The notes: generated from the letters alone by a model not told the origin. A stretch of DNA of 64,000 nt from Flavobacteriales bacterium UBA2104 (GCA_002331485.1 DCYS01000029.1:1-64000), one strand, 5' to 3'; counted from the stretch's first letter, positions 42,877 to 52,964 are shown. Made by a program: numbers and translations.

Positions 42877-43042
42877 GTTTTTTCTTTTTAGCAGTTATAA
42901 TAAATGTGATCAGTCAAAGCTATAACAATCCATTTATACCATCATTCATGGTTTTAACCACCTTTTAAGACCTCAGACAAATTGTTGGAAGTTCAGCTCA
43001 AAAAAAATTAGCACATTTGTGTTCAATCAAAATTTTGCACGA

Positions 43043-45709
43043 ATGAAAAAAGTACTTTTCACGTTAATTACTGCCACTCTTCTATTCTCTTGTGGTACGA
43101 GTAAAGATGATAAAAAAGAAAATAAAACTTCTTCTCAGTCCAGCTCAACAAATCAAGATGACGAGTCAATCCGAGTTGAGAAACCACTAGAAGAACCTGA
43201 GATCGTTGAAAGAGATCCTTATAATGCTTCTGCAACGATCAAAACTGATCTCATTCATACAAACTTAAAAGTGAATTTTAATTGGGAAGAGTCTCAGCTT
43301 AATGGAAATGCAACCTTGACATGTGCTCCTTATTTTTATCCAACGGATAGCTTGATTCTTGATGCTAAAGCAATGGAAATCTCAAGTGTAATATTGGATG
43401 GAAAACCATTGAAATTTAAATACAACGACAAGAAGTTCCTTCGAATTAAGTTGGATAAAGAGTATAAGAAAGGTGAAGAATACACCGTATCGATAAAGTA
43501 CATTGCAAAACCAGAGGAAAAAGAAGAAGGTGGAAGTAGTGCAATATCAAGTGATAAAGGACTTTACTTCATCAACCCGACTGGAGAAAATCCAAACCAA
43601 ATGCCACAAATTTGGACGCAAGGTGAAACTGAAGCGAGTTCAGTTTGGTTTCCAACGATCGATCGTCCAAATCAGAAAACAACGCAGGAGATCTTCATCA
43701 CTGTTGAAGATAAATACAAAACGCTTTCCAATGGTCGATTGGTATCTTCAAAAAATAATGGTGATGGTACACGCACTGATCACTGGAAACAAGACAAACC
43801 ACATGTTCCGTACTTATTCATGATGGCGGTTGGAGAATTTAAAGTGATTGAGGATTCATACACGAAGCCCGACGGAACTAAAATGGATGTGCACTACTAC
43901 GTTGAACCAGAATGGGAAGAGCACGCACAAGCTATATTCGGTGAAACTCCTGAAATGATCGGATTCTTCTCAGAGCTTCTTGGAGTAGATTATCCTTGGG
44001 ATAAGTATCACCAGGTTGTTGTGAGAGAATATGTTTCCGGTGCAATGGAGAATACAGGTGCTGTGATCTTCGGTGATTTTGTGTACAAAACGAAACGTGA
44101 ATTGATCGATGGAAATGATCATTCCATTATTGCTCACGAACTTTTCCACCACTGGTTTGGTGATCTTGTTACATGTGAAAGCTGGGCAAACTTGCCATTG
44201 AATGAATCTTTCGCGAATTATTCTCAATACCTATGGGACGAACATTACTATGGTCGAGATCAAGCAGATTATTACGCCGAAAAAGAAGCAGAAGGATATT
44301 ATCAGTCCGCTGCTCAAATGGGGCATCATAACATGATCTGGTTCGAATATGACAACAAAGAAGATATGTTTGATGGTCACTCCTATAACAAGGGAGGAAG
44401 AATCCTTCATATGTTGAGATACTATTTAGGAGATGAGGCATTCTTTACGGCTCTTCAACATTACCTAAAAGAGCATCAGTATGAGCCTGTAGAGATCCAC
44501 CACTTGAGATTAGCATTTGAAAAAGTATCAGGTGAAGATCTTAACTGGTTCTTTAACCAATGGTTCTTTGAATCTCACCATCCAGAACTCGAAGTTACTC
44601 AAGATCTGAGCGTTCCAGATCAAGTTACATTGACTGTTAAACAAACACAGGATTTTGAGAAAGCAGCGCTTTATAAATTGCCGTTGAAGGTTGATATCTA
44701 TGAAAATGGAAAGAAAACACGTCATGATATCGTTGTTGACAAGAGTGTGAACACGTTTACTTTCCCTTTCAAAGGGAAGTTAGACAATGTTGTTTTTGAT
44801 GCTCAACGTGTTTTATTGGGATCTATTGATCACGATAAGCCTAGAGAAATGTATGTTCATCAATACTATAATGCTCCGTTGTACAAGGATCGAGAACAAG
44901 CGCTAGTGTATGGATCTAGACTGAGAAATGAAAAAGGTCAGCAATTGATTCTTGATGCCCTAGAAGATGACTTTTGGTACATCCGTCAATTAGCTATAGG
45001 TAAATTGGATAAGATCAAATCGGATCGATCTGACGAAGTATTTGCTGCACTTGAGAACATTGTAAGAAATGACAAAGACTCTAAAGTAAGAGGTGCTGCA
45101 ATTAAGCACCTGGCAAATGAGTTCTTCGATGGCGACAAAGCTGAAAAGACGCGTGCACTGTTGAATTATACTATTGAAAATGACAGTTCCTACTATGCTA
45201 TTTCACGTGCATTGGACGGACTTACTGATGGTACAGATGCAGATGTTAAAAAGGCTCTTGAACTGGCGGAGAAGTTTGAAAATGAACGATCTTCAGCTAT
45301 GACTTCTCAGATCATGGGTATTTATAAAAACCACGCGGGTCCTGAGAAGTTAGACTTCATGGCAGAAGCAGTAAGATCAGGAAAAGTAAGTGGATATGAT
45401 GCGATCAGCGCGATGTCAAACTTCGCAGCAATGCTCAAAGAACAAGACATTGCAACTCAAGAAAAGTATTTACCAGTATTGGAGGAATTAGGACAAGGTG
45501 GAAGTGCTTATGTTCAAGCGATATTGCCATACAATATTATGACATTGAAAAGAGGAGCTGACAGTAAAGTGAGTTCTCTTGAATCAGAGATCAAGAAACT
45601 TGAAGAAGATGGTAAATCCGGAGAAGTTGCTATGAAAGAAGGAGAATTGAAAAAAGCTAAGGCTTACGCTGAAAAAGTAAATGAACTTTTGATGAAGGTC
45701 AATCAATAA
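43043..45709 (+). CDS. M1 family zinc aminopeptidase lipoprotein
   Basis: This 888-residue protein starts at ATG 43043, with a lipobox ending at Cys17 (TLLFSC). A Ser/Asp-rich linker follows. The M1 core shows VSGAMENTG (GAMEN substrate motif), the zinc motif HELFHHWFGD with the third ligand Glu in NESFANYSQ, and a catalytic Tyr region in SYNKGGRILHM. C-terminal residues from about 620 onward contain HEAT-like helical repeats. It would trim N-terminal amino acids from peptides outside the cytoplasm. A GTG 24 nt upstream could extend it by eight residues but would blur the signal peptide. Confidence 0.95.
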   Translation: MKKVLFTLITATLLFSCGTSKDDKKENKTSSQSSSTNQDDESIRVEKPLEEPEIVERDPYNASATIKTDLIHTNLKVNFNWEESQLNGNATLTCAPYFYPTDSLILDAKAMEISSVILDGKPLKFKYNDKKFLRIKLDKEYKKGEEYTVSIKYIAKPEEKEEGGSSAISSDKGLYFINPTGENPNQMPQIWTQGETEASSVWFPTIDRPNQKTTQEIFITVEDKYKTLSNGRLVSSKNNGDGTRTDHWKQDKPHVPYLFMMAVGEFKVIEDSYTKPDGTKMDVHYYVEPEWEEHAQAIFGETPEMIGFFSELLGVDYPWDKYHQVVVREYVSGAMENTGAVIFGDFVYKTKRELIDGNDHSIIAHELFHHWFGDLVTCESWANLPLNESFANYSQYLWDEHYYGRDQADYYAEKEAEGYYQSAAQMGHHNMIWFEYDNKEDMFDGHSYNKGGRILHMLRYYLGDEAFFTALQHYLKEHQYEPVEIHHLRLAFEKVSGEDLNWFFNQWFFESHHPELEVTQDLSVPDQVTLTVKQTQDFEKAALYKLPLKVDIYENGKKTRHDIVVDKSVNTFTFPFKGKLDNVVFDAQRVLLGSIDHDKPREMYVHQYYNAPLYKDREQALVYGSRLRNEKGQQLILDALEDDFWYIRQLAIGKLDKIKSDRSDEVFAALENIVRNDKDSKVRGAAIKHLANEFFDGDKAEKTRALLNYTIENDSSYYAISRALDGLTDGTDADVKKALELAEKFENERSSAMTSQIMGIYKNHAGPEKLDFMAEAVRSGKVSGYDAISAMSNFAAMLKEQDIATQEKYLPVLEELGQGGSAYVQAILPYNIMTLKRGADSKVSSLESEIKKLEEDGKSGEVAMKEGELKKAKAYAEKVNELLMKVNQ

Positions 45710-45729
45710 TCCTAGGAAATTATGAATTG

Positions 45730-45759
45730 AAGGACTCAGTGAAAGCTGGGTCCTTTTTT
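45730..45759 (+). terminator. Intrinsic terminator after the aminopeptidase gene
   Basis: AAGGACTCAG (45730-45739) pairs with CTGGGTCCTT (45746-45755) with one G-U pair. The stem runs into a six-T run. Confidence 0.85.
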
Positions 45760-45798
45760 GTTTCTCTCATCTTCCCTTATTAACTCTGAAGACTTTCT

Positions 45799-45806
45799 TA
45801 CTTTTG
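45799..45806 (+). promoter_or_regulatory. -7 promoter element for the ABC-F gene, next to the start codon
   Basis: TACTTTTG is an exact TAnnTTTG match with only CACC before the ATG. Transcription from it would begin at or about the start codon. Confidence 0.55.
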
Positions 45807-45810
45807 CACC

Positions 45811-47772
45811 ATGATTAATTTAGAACAGCTCGGTTTTCACCTGCCACAAGGTTACCTTTTCAAAGATGTCAATCTCCAGATCACTGCTGGTGATAAAATA
45901 GGTCTTGTAGGTAAGAATGGAGCTGGAAAATCAACATTGTTGAGACTGCTGGCTGGTCAGGAAACTCCTACTGAAGGTAGTATCCACAGGGGAAAAGACA
46001 ATACGATCGGTTTTCTTACCCAGGACATTGTTATTGATACGAATCAAAGTCTTTTTGATTATTTGAATTATTCGAATACTGAGCTAAACAAACTCAGAGA
46101 GCAGATCGATAATATTAATCATCAACTCACAACCAGAACAGATTATGAGAGCGAAAGTTACCTTCAATTACTGGATGATCTCAATTTCGCAAACGAACAG
46201 TTCCAGCTGTTCGAGGGATACCAATGGGAAGAAAAAATAGCTTCTACCCTTCATGGTCTAGGATTTGAGGATCGTGTTTTCGATCAACCCTTGAATAAAT
46301 TCTCAGGAGGATGGAAAATGAGAGCAGAATTAGCAAAGATCCTGGTTAATAACCCTTCAGTTATTCTTCTCGATGAGCCAACGAACCACTTGGATATAAT
46401 TTCGATCGGCTGGTTGGAAAAATATTTACAACGATTTGAAGGAGCTGTGATCACGATCTCACACGACCGTTTATTTCTGGATAATGTTACTAAGCGTACG
46501 CTGGAGATCACAAATGGAAAGATCTTGGATTTTCCATACGCCTACTCAAAGTATAAAGAAAAGCGTTCCGAAGAGATAGAACAGTTGATCAATGCCCAAA
46601 AACAACAAGAAAAAGAGATCAAAAGAACAGAGGAACTCATAGATAAGTTTCGCGCTAAAGCGAATAAAGCTTCGATGGCTCAGTCACTCATCAAAAAGCT
46701 GGAGAAAACAGAAAGAATTGAAGTCGAAACAGATGAAGTAGCTAAAATGAAGATCACGTTCCCACTGAGTGTTCAGCCTGGGAAATGGGTACTTGAAATG
46801 GAAGACCTAGGGAAATCATATGGTGATCTTCTATTATTTAAGGATATAAACCTTACTGTTGGAAGAGGTGAGAAAATAGCTCTGCTTGGTCCAAACGGAG
46901 TCGGGAAATCTACCTTGCTAAAACGCATCATGCACACGTTAGATGGGGAAGGTTCTGTTAAGTACGGTCACAATGTTGAACTCACTTATTTTGCTCAAGA
47001 CCAAGCTGACTCACTCGATAAAAGTAAAACAGTGTACGAAACGGTTGACGATGTTGCCAAAGGAGAAATCAGAAAGCAATTAAGGTCGATCCTGGGTGCA
47101 TTTCTTTTCAGTGGTACAGATGTAGATAAAAAAGTTAGTGTTCTCTCTGGTGGAGAAAGAACGCGACTAGCGCTTTGTCAATTATTATTGAGCCCTTCAA
47201 ACGTTTTGATACTTGATGAGCCGACAAATCATTTAGATATTCAATCGAAGGGAGTGTTGAAACAAGCGCTTCAACAATACGAAGGTACGTTCATTATTGT
47301 ATCGCACGATCGTGAATTTTTAGATGGACTTACCAATCGAATATGGGACATTGAGAATAAACAATTAAAGATCCATCACTATACTGTTCAAGAATACCTG
47401 AAGAAAAAAGCTGATGCTTTTGAACAGGCACATGCAAAAGCTAAGTCCCAAAGCAAAGCGGATGAGCAACCACAACAGACTAATTCACAAGAGAGCAAAG
47501 AAGAGCTCTCTTATGAGGAGCGAAAAGAACTAAAACGAAAGGTCAATAAACTCAAGAATGGGATCAAAAAGGCCGAAGAAAAAATTGATCAATTAGAGGC
47601 AAAGATCTCAGAAATGGATAAGGTTGTCGAAAACCTTGATTATTCCGACGAGGATAAAACTGCGAGCACACTTGCAGAGTACGAAAAGCTCAAAAAAGAC
47701 CTTGAAGCAACCATGGAAGAATGGGAGCAACATACTATGGATTTAGAAGACCTGGATCAATCAACTATTTAG
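45811..47772 (+). CDS. ABC-F family ATPase
   Basis: ABC-F proteins bind the ribosome E site and act in translation or antibiotic protection. The 653-residue protein has two ABC domains: GKNGAGKST and FSGGWKMR with LLDEPTNHLD in the first, GPNGVGKST and LSGGERTR with LDEPTNHLD in the second. The linker between them is rich in basic residues (KRTEELIDKFRAKANKASMAQS). A C-terminal coiled coil after about residue 550 resembles Uup. There are no membrane helices. Its -7 element ends 4 nt before the ATG, so a leaderless mRNA is likely. Confidence 0.95.
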   Translation: MINLEQLGFHLPQGYLFKDVNLQITAGDKIGLVGKNGAGKSTLLRLLAGQETPTEGSIHRGKDNTIGFLTQDIVIDTNQSLFDYLNYSNTELNKLREQIDNINHQLTTRTDYESESYLQLLDDLNFANEQFQLFEGYQWEEKIASTLHGLGFEDRVFDQPLNKFSGGWKMRAELAKILVNNPSVILLDEPTNHLDIISIGWLEKYLQRFEGAVITISHDRLFLDNVTKRTLEITNGKILDFPYAYSKYKEKRSEEIEQLINAQKQQEKEIKRTEELIDKFRAKANKASMAQSLIKKLEKTERIEVETDEVAKMKITFPLSVQPGKWVLEMEDLGKSYGDLLLFKDINLTVGRGEKIALLGPNGVGKSTLLKRIMHTLDGEGSVKYGHNVELTYFAQDQADSLDKSKTVYETVDDVAKGEIRKQLRSILGAFLFSGTDVDKKVSVLSGGERTRLALCQLLLSPSNVLILDEPTNHLDIQSKGVLKQALQQYEGTFIIVSHDREFLDGLTNRIWDIENKQLKIHHYTVQEYLKKKADAFEQAHAKAKSQSKADEQPQQTNSQESKEELSYEERKELKRKVNKLKNGIKKAEEKIDQLEAKISEMDKVVENLDYSDEDKTASTLAEYEKLKKDLEATMEEWEQHTMDLEDLDQSTI

Positions 47773-47773
47773 T

Positions 47774-48406
47774 TTAGCTATTTGGATTATAGTTACTTAC
47801 CACTGATTCAAAACGCATATTAATATTAACCTTCCCAGGGAAGGTGTTACCATCTCGATCTTTAAACGTTCCTTCAGCTGTGAGAATAACCTTTCCTAAA
47901 CGAGGTGAAAAACTTTCAAGTGTTGTTACTCCGTCGATCATAGCAACACTCATTTTATTTTCAGAAGATAACCGGTTGAAATCAATTGCACTGTACATTG
48001 ACTTCTTTCCATCGGGGTCTATCTCATATACACCAGGATAATTGCTAACAATCCCAGGCTTTGCAACTTTAATCGATAGGTAATCCTGCTGCGCGCTCTT
48101 GATGCGCATTGACAAGCTATTTTCAGCGATAGTTATGTGGTTCTTTCTTCGGTCGAACAGGTCAATGGAAAATTCTACGGTATCTGCTGTAACCTCCACC
48201 TTACCCATATTATAGTATTCAGAACCGTTACTTTTCCTTTTTGGCTTCTTCTCGTCGGCAACTGAATCTTTTACTTCAATATACTCTCCATTCCATTCTC
48301 CCTCTGGCAAACTATCCACAGTAGTCAGCTCTACTTTCTCAGTCGTTTGCTGATTATCGCATGAAGTTGCAGCAACAATCAACATCAAAACGAATACTTT
48401 TTTCAT
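47774..48406 (-). CDS. Lipoprotein of unknown function
   Basis: This 210-residue protein has a lipobox ending at Cys16 (IVAATSC). An acidic/Thr-rich linker precedes a basic run KKPKRKS, and the remainder is beta-rich, ending in a strand KVNINMRFESVV. No known domain was recognised. It starts 1 nt after the DEAD-box helicase stop on the same strand, so the two genes are translated from one message. It meets the ABC-F stop with a 1-nt gap. An envelope role is inferred from the lipid anchor only. Confidence 0.8.
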   Translation of the reverse strand: MKKVFVLMLIVAATSCDNQQTTEKVELTTVDSLPEGEWNGEYIEVKDSVADEKKPKRKSNGSEYYNMGKVEVTADTVEFSIDLFDRRKNHITIAENSLSMRIKSAQQDYLSIKVAKPGIVSNYPGVYEIDPDGKKSMYSAIDFNRLSSENKMSVAMIDGVTTLESFSPRLGKVILTAEGTFKDRDGNTFPGKVNINMRFESVVSNYNPNS

Positions 48407-49678
48407 TTAGCTCTTCTTGTTATTTGGATTATTCTTTTTCTGATTCCGACCATTTTTATGGTTACGTTTCTTACCACGATACGGTTTGCGTTTCCCTTTA
48501 AAATTTCGGTTTCCCTTCCCTTTTCGCTTGACTTCCCATTTCGGACCTTCTCCTAACTCTTCAGGAAGATCGTTCTGCGGGATCTTAGATTCGATCAATC
48601 GTTGAATCTTATCTAATCGAGACATGTCTTTTGGATTAACCAAAGTAATTGCCTCTCCTTTTGTGTTCGCTCTTGCTGTTCTTCCCACACGATGAACATA
48701 GTCCTCTGCATCTGATGGGCAATCATAATTGATAACCATATTGATCTCCTTGATGTCAATACCTCTACTCATTACATCTGTTGCAACCAGGAGTCGTATT
48801 CTGCCAGATCTAAATCCACGAAGTACTTCTTCCCGTTCTTTCTGTTCCAGATTAGATGAAATACCTTTTGCTGGGAAACCATTCTTATTTAGATATCGAA
48901 CAATATCATTCACTTTATCCTTCGTGGAAGAAAATAGAATGATCCTCTTATGATCTTTACGTTCCTTTAGTATGTGTTTAAGAACAGGGTTTTTCTGCTC
49001 ATCAAATGCCAGATATACCGATTGTTTAACTCCCTCTGCCGGTTTTGACAGCGCTAAGTTAATTTCAACTGGATCATGGAGTAACGTTCTCGCCAACTTT
49101 CTAATTGCAGGAGCCATGGTGGCGCTAAATAATAAATTCTGACGCTTTTTAGGCAGCTTATTAAAGATGGTTGTCAAGTCATCAATGAACCCCATGTCTA
49201 ACATTCGATCCGCCTCATCTAGAATTAAATGCTCTAAAGTAGAAAAGTCAGCGTATCCCAATTTCATATGAGAAAGTAGCTTTCCAGGAGTAGCAACAAT
49301 TATATCCGTCCCCGATTTCAAAGCGTCTTTATCAGCTTGCCAATCTTTTCCGTCTCCACCTCCATAGATCGCTTTTGAACTCACAGAAATGAAGTAAGAG
49401 AGACCCTGGATCTGCTGTTCTATTTGAACGGCTAGTTCTCTCGTCGGAACTATGATCAACGTGTTTATTGAGTCTTCCGTTCGATTGGCTAGTTTGTGTA
49501 AAATAGGTAAAACAAAAGCAGCAGTCTTTCCTGTACCTGTTTGAGCACAGCCGATAATATCGCGCCCTTTAATAATTTCTGGAATCGCTTGTTCCTGTAT
49601 TGGAGTTGCATTTTCAAACCCCATATAACCAATGGCTTCGATCAACTGTTCATTTAACCCTATTTCTGAAAACTTCAT
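48407..49678 (-). CDS. DEAD-box RNA helicase
   Basis: This 423-residue helicase has all family motifs: the Q motif NATPIQEQAI, Walker A AQTGTGKT (45-52), PTRELAVQ, DEAD in LILDEADRMLDMGF, SAT, and HRVGRTAR. The C-terminal tail from about 378 is a basic, Gly/Asn/Arg-rich stretch (RKGKGNRNFKGKRKPYRGKK) suited to binding RNA. This is the RhlE-like type with likely roles in ribosome assembly or cold adaptation; the exact role is not visible. A close -7 variant (TAATTTTA) ends 4 nt before the ATG. A lipoprotein gene follows directly. Confidence 0.95.
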   Translation of the reverse strand: MKFSEIGLNEQLIEAIGYMGFENATPIQEQAIPEIIKGRDIIGCAQTGTGKTAAFVLPILHKLANRTEDSINTLIIVPTRELAVQIEQQIQGLSYFISVSSKAIYGGGDGKDWQADKDALKSGTDIIVATPGKLLSHMKLGYADFSTLEHLILDEADRMLDMGFIDDLTTIFNKLPKKRQNLLFSATMAPAIRKLARTLLHDPVEINLALSKPAEGVKQSVYLAFDEQKNPVLKHILKERKDHKRIILFSSTKDKVNDIVRYLNKNGFPAKGISSNLEQKEREEVLRGFRSGRIRLLVATDVMSRGIDIKEINMVINYDCPSDAEDYVHRVGRTARANTKGEAITLVNPKDMSRLDKIQRLIESKIPQNDLPEELGEGPKWEVKRKGKGNRNFKGKRKPYRGKKRNHKNGRNQKKNNPNNKKS

Positions 49679-49754
49679 GGTCTAAAATTAAGGATTATAA
49701 GGCAGACTATTCATTGATTCTTGAATCGACATGAGTAAAGATATTTAATGGATG

Positions 49755-49785
49755 TTGTTTCACAACGAAAATTCAAATATTTTTG
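49755..49785 (+). promoter_or_regulatory. Complete -33/-7 promoter for porZ-recO
   Basis: TTG (49755-49757) and TATTTTTG (49778-49785) are separated by 20 nt, a classical Bacteroidetes promoter spacing. The -7 element lies inside the longest frame, so ATG 49810 is the start. Confidence 0.65.
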
Positions 49786-49809
49786 GGGACTGTGCGTTAC
49801 TATCTCAAC

Positions 49810-52131
49810 ATGAAAAGATTTTTAATCATTACTATTTGTTTGATTTCTGTAATGCAATCATTTGCTCAACTCGGGATGGGTAAATGGCGAATGCATATTT
49901 CACCTTATCAAGCAATCGATGTTGCTCAAGGGAACAACGCGATCTATACTATTTTAAGCAGAGGAATGCTTGAATATGATCTTGAAGCTGGAGAAAAATC
50001 AATTTGGACATCGGCCAACTATCTTTCAGATGTATCTCCAACCGCGATCGCATATGATGAAGGATCACAAAGTCTATTGATCGGGTATGAGAATGGAAAC
50101 CTGGATATCATTCAAAATGAACGAGTGATCAACCTTCCTTCAATCGTTCAATCAACTGTTAACGGAGTAAAGACGATCAACAACATCATTTGTAAAGATG
50201 GAAATGCTTACTTAGCAACAGGAGTAGGAATAGTAGTCATAAATTTATCGAAACAGGAAGTACGGGATACCTACAACACCTCTTCTCCTTCAGAAGTTAT
50301 TGTTGATATTGCAATTCACCAAGATAGTTTATTCGCATTGACCAACGAAAACCTTAGAGTTGGAGCGCTATCAAACCAGTTTTTAGCGGATCCGGGTCAA
50401 TGGAATTTAGTAACAAGCCTTCCCAATTACACGGCTGATGGTATTTACAATTCACTCGTTTCATTGAATGGAAATTTGCTGATTGGATACAATGACGTGG
50501 ATTATAATTCAGACACTCTTTTTAATTATGTCAATGGTCAACCACAGGTTTTCTTAACCGACATAGAATTAAATGGATTGAGCACTTCGAATAACGAGCT
50601 ATTAGTTTGTACAGCAGGAGATCTGAAGATCTACGACAGTGACCTTGATCCGGTTGCTACTATTTTTCAGTATCAGCACGGTACATTCATGGAACCTCAA
50701 AACGCATTGTTTTATGATGGTGATTATTATGTTGCCGACGCAAATTCTGGTCTGGTAAAAACCCCCAATGCTTTCAATTCTGAACAGATCATTTTTGAAG
50801 GACCTCGATTCAATGATGCTTACAGAGCTGACTGGGAAGACGGAAAGCTTGCAATAGCAGGAGGTGGCTTGAACGGTACAGGACCATCTTTCAATACGAG
50901 GGGAGGATCCTACTTTGAAGAGGAACAATGGACTTCTACCTATCAAGCCAATCAACCTATCATTCAAGGTGAGAACATTTGGGATTTTGTTTCTGTCAGT
51001 GTTGACCCTAGTGACATTAGTAATGTGGCTTATGGTACTTATTCTGAGATACCATTGATAATTCAAAATAATAATTCGATTGTTGACACCTTTGGATATA
51101 GCAACTCACTTCTTGAGCCATCACCAGGCTCAACAGGATGGGGTTATGTTACAGATGTCTGTTATGATGACGAAGGAAACTTATGGATAGCAAATGCTTT
51201 TGGAGATCAACCTATGAAAGTTAGAACTTCAGAGGGCTCATGGTTTTCATTCGATCTCGGCAACAGTGTGAAAACAAAACTTACAAGGCGCATTGTTATC
51301 GATAACAATGATGTTAAATGGATGGGAGTTGATGGAGCTGGAGTTGTTGCCTTCGATCATGGTGAAAATATTGACGATGCAAGTGATGACCGCTACAGAG
51401 TTCTGAATACAGGTGCTAATAGTGGTGCTCTTCCAACATCAACTGTTGAGGCTATTGAGGTTGATTTTGATAATAATATCTGGGTGGGAACCCCTGAAGG
51501 AATGAGAGTTCTTTACAACTCAAATAATGTTTTCGATGCTAGTGCTGGCGATTACAATTTTCAGAAATTGCTTATTGAATTTGGCGAAAACGTAGAGATC
51601 GTATTAGGAACTACGCATATAACTGATATCGAGATCGATGGTGCGAACAGAAAATGGATTGGAACGGCTAGCTCTGGTGTTTTCCTTTTATCATCAGACG
51701 GCTTAGAAGTTGTGCGAAATTTCACAACGGAAAATAGTCCACTTTTGAGCAACAATATCCTGGATATATCTATCGATCAAAATACTGGGGAAGTTTTCTT
51801 CGTAACGAACGAAGGGTTGATCTCCTATCGATCAGACGCATCTCAGGGAGATATAAATTACACGAATGTTAAGGTATTTCCAAACCCGGTTCATCCGACA
51901 TACTTTGGTCCAATAACAATTCAGGGTATTGCCTTCAATTCGGATGTTAAGATTACAGATATGGCAGGTAATCTCGTCTATCAAACAACTTCCAATGGAG
52001 GAACTGCTACCTGGAATGGACAAACATTACAAGGGCAACGTGCAACGACAGGAGTTTATTTGATCTGGACCTCTGTTGATGATCCTGATACCAAAGGAAG
52101 AAAAGTGGGAAAGGTTGTTTTCATCAATTAG
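49810..52131 (+). CDS. porZ: T9SS component PorZ (propeller protein with sorting domain)
   Basis: PorZ is a surface propeller protein of the type IX secretion machinery that helps attach A-LPS to cargo. The start is ATG 49810 (MKRFLIITICLISVM) because the promoter lies in the longer frame. The 773-residue protein has a signal peptide cleaved before Gln (SFA then QLGMGKWRMH), two beta-propeller domains with repeated IWVG/WMGV-like blades, and a C-terminal T9SS sorting domain (VKVFPNPVHP opening, KVVFIN end). Neighbouring recO matches the synteny I know for flavobacterial porZ, which supports the call. It was recognised by domain order and context, not by alignment. Confidence 0.88.
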   Translation: MKRFLIITICLISVMQSFAQLGMGKWRMHISPYQAIDVAQGNNAIYTILSRGMLEYDLEAGEKSIWTSANYLSDVSPTAIAYDEGSQSLLIGYENGNLDIIQNERVINLPSIVQSTVNGVKTINNIICKDGNAYLATGVGIVVINLSKQEVRDTYNTSSPSEVIVDIAIHQDSLFALTNENLRVGALSNQFLADPGQWNLVTSLPNYTADGIYNSLVSLNGNLLIGYNDVDYNSDTLFNYVNGQPQVFLTDIELNGLSTSNNELLVCTAGDLKIYDSDLDPVATIFQYQHGTFMEPQNALFYDGDYYVADANSGLVKTPNAFNSEQIIFEGPRFNDAYRADWEDGKLAIAGGGLNGTGPSFNTRGGSYFEEEQWTSTYQANQPIIQGENIWDFVSVSVDPSDISNVAYGTYSEIPLIIQNNNSIVDTFGYSNSLLEPSPGSTGWGYVTDVCYDDEGNLWIANAFGDQPMKVRTSEGSWFSFDLGNSVKTKLTRRIVIDNNDVKWMGVDGAGVVAFDHGENIDDASDDRYRVLNTGANSGALPTSTVEAIEVDFDNNIWVGTPEGMRVLYNSNNVFDASAGDYNFQKLLIEFGENVEIVLGTTHITDIEIDGANRKWIGTASSGVFLLSSDGLEVVRNFTTENSPLLSNNILDISIDQNTGEVFFVTNEGLISYRSDASQGDINYTNVKVFPNPVHPTYFGPITIQGIAFNSDVKITDMAGNLVYQTTSNGGTATWNGQTLQGQRATTGVYLIWTSVDDPDTKGRKVGKVVFIN

Positions 52132-52152
52132 ATCAGATGAAGTAATTTCTAT

Positions 52153-52860
52153 ATGAAATCAATTCAAAACGGTATACTTCTCAAGAAGATCAACTACAGT
52201 GAGACAAGTTTGATCCTGCACTTTTTTACATTGGAGAATGGTTTTCAGGCATATCTTTTTCAAGGTGGAAAGAAAAAGAAAGGTAATCTACTTCATCCTT
52301 TATCGATCATTGAGATAGACTCATACCGCAGGCCGGATAGTGAACTTGGAAAAATATCATCTATTGCAGCTGCTTATGTTCCGCAGAGTATTCCTTTTAA
52401 CCCGATCAAGAGTGGACTTGCTTTTTTTATGACAGAGACACTTGAACAAGCTTTAAGGTCTACAGATGAAGATCCAAAACTATTTCATTTCTTGTCACAG
52501 GAAATCTATTGGCTCGACGATTCTGATACCCTGGCAAATTACCCAGTTTGGTTTATGCTCAAGCTTGCCGAACAACTCGGTTTTGGAATCCAGAAATCTG
52601 GGAATGAAGGACAAATATTTGATCTGCAATCTGGGGTTATTTCTAACGAAACTCCAGAAGGTCATGCATATGAAAAGGGAATAACAGTGAGCATACTGCT
52701 TGAACTAATTACAATGAATAAAGCAAACTTTCTTGCACACTCAATTCATAAAACTCACCGAAAAGAAATAGTTGAACAACTTATTCATTACTACAAGTGG
52801 CATATTGAAGGATTCAAGCCTCCTAAATCCTTGCAAGTCATGCAGACGATACTAGAATAA
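52153..52860 (+). CDS. recO: DNA repair protein RecO
   Basis: RecO acts with RecF and RecR to load RecA at gaps. The 235-residue protein opens with an OB-fold segment (GILLKKINYSETSLILHFFTLENG) and a GKKKKGNLLHPLSII stretch, both typical of RecO, followed by a helical C-terminal domain (FFMTETLEQALRSTDEDPKLFHFL). No zinc cysteines are present, as in other Bacteroidetes RecO. It starts 21 nt after porZ and probably shares its transcript. Confidence rests on the N-terminal blocks and synteny. Confidence 0.9.
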   Translation: MKSIQNGILLKKINYSETSLILHFFTLENGFQAYLFQGGKKKKGNLLHPLSIIEIDSYRRPDSELGKISSIAAAYVPQSIPFNPIKSGLAFFMTETLEQALRSTDEDPKLFHFLSQEIYWLDDSDTLANYPVWFMLKLAEQLGFGIQKSGNEGQIFDLQSGVISNETPEGHAYEKGITVSILLELITMNKANFLAHSIHKTHRKEIVEQLIHYYKWHIEGFKPPKSLQVMQTILE

Positions 52861-52928
52861 GAGCACACTCTTAAAAATACGCTGCGGTAAAAACAAATAG
52901 ATGCCATACTTGTTAGTCAAAGAATGGT

Positions 52929-52936
52929 TAATTTTG
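52929..52936 (+). promoter_or_regulatory. -7 promoter element for the ferredoxin-NADP reductase gene
   Basis: TAATTTTG is an exact TAnnTTTG match, with a TTG at 52910-52912 spaced 16 nt away as a possible -33. Leader about 25 nt. Confidence 0.55.
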
Positions 52937-52964
52937 TCGCTCGATACGACTTTACAAATACGTT

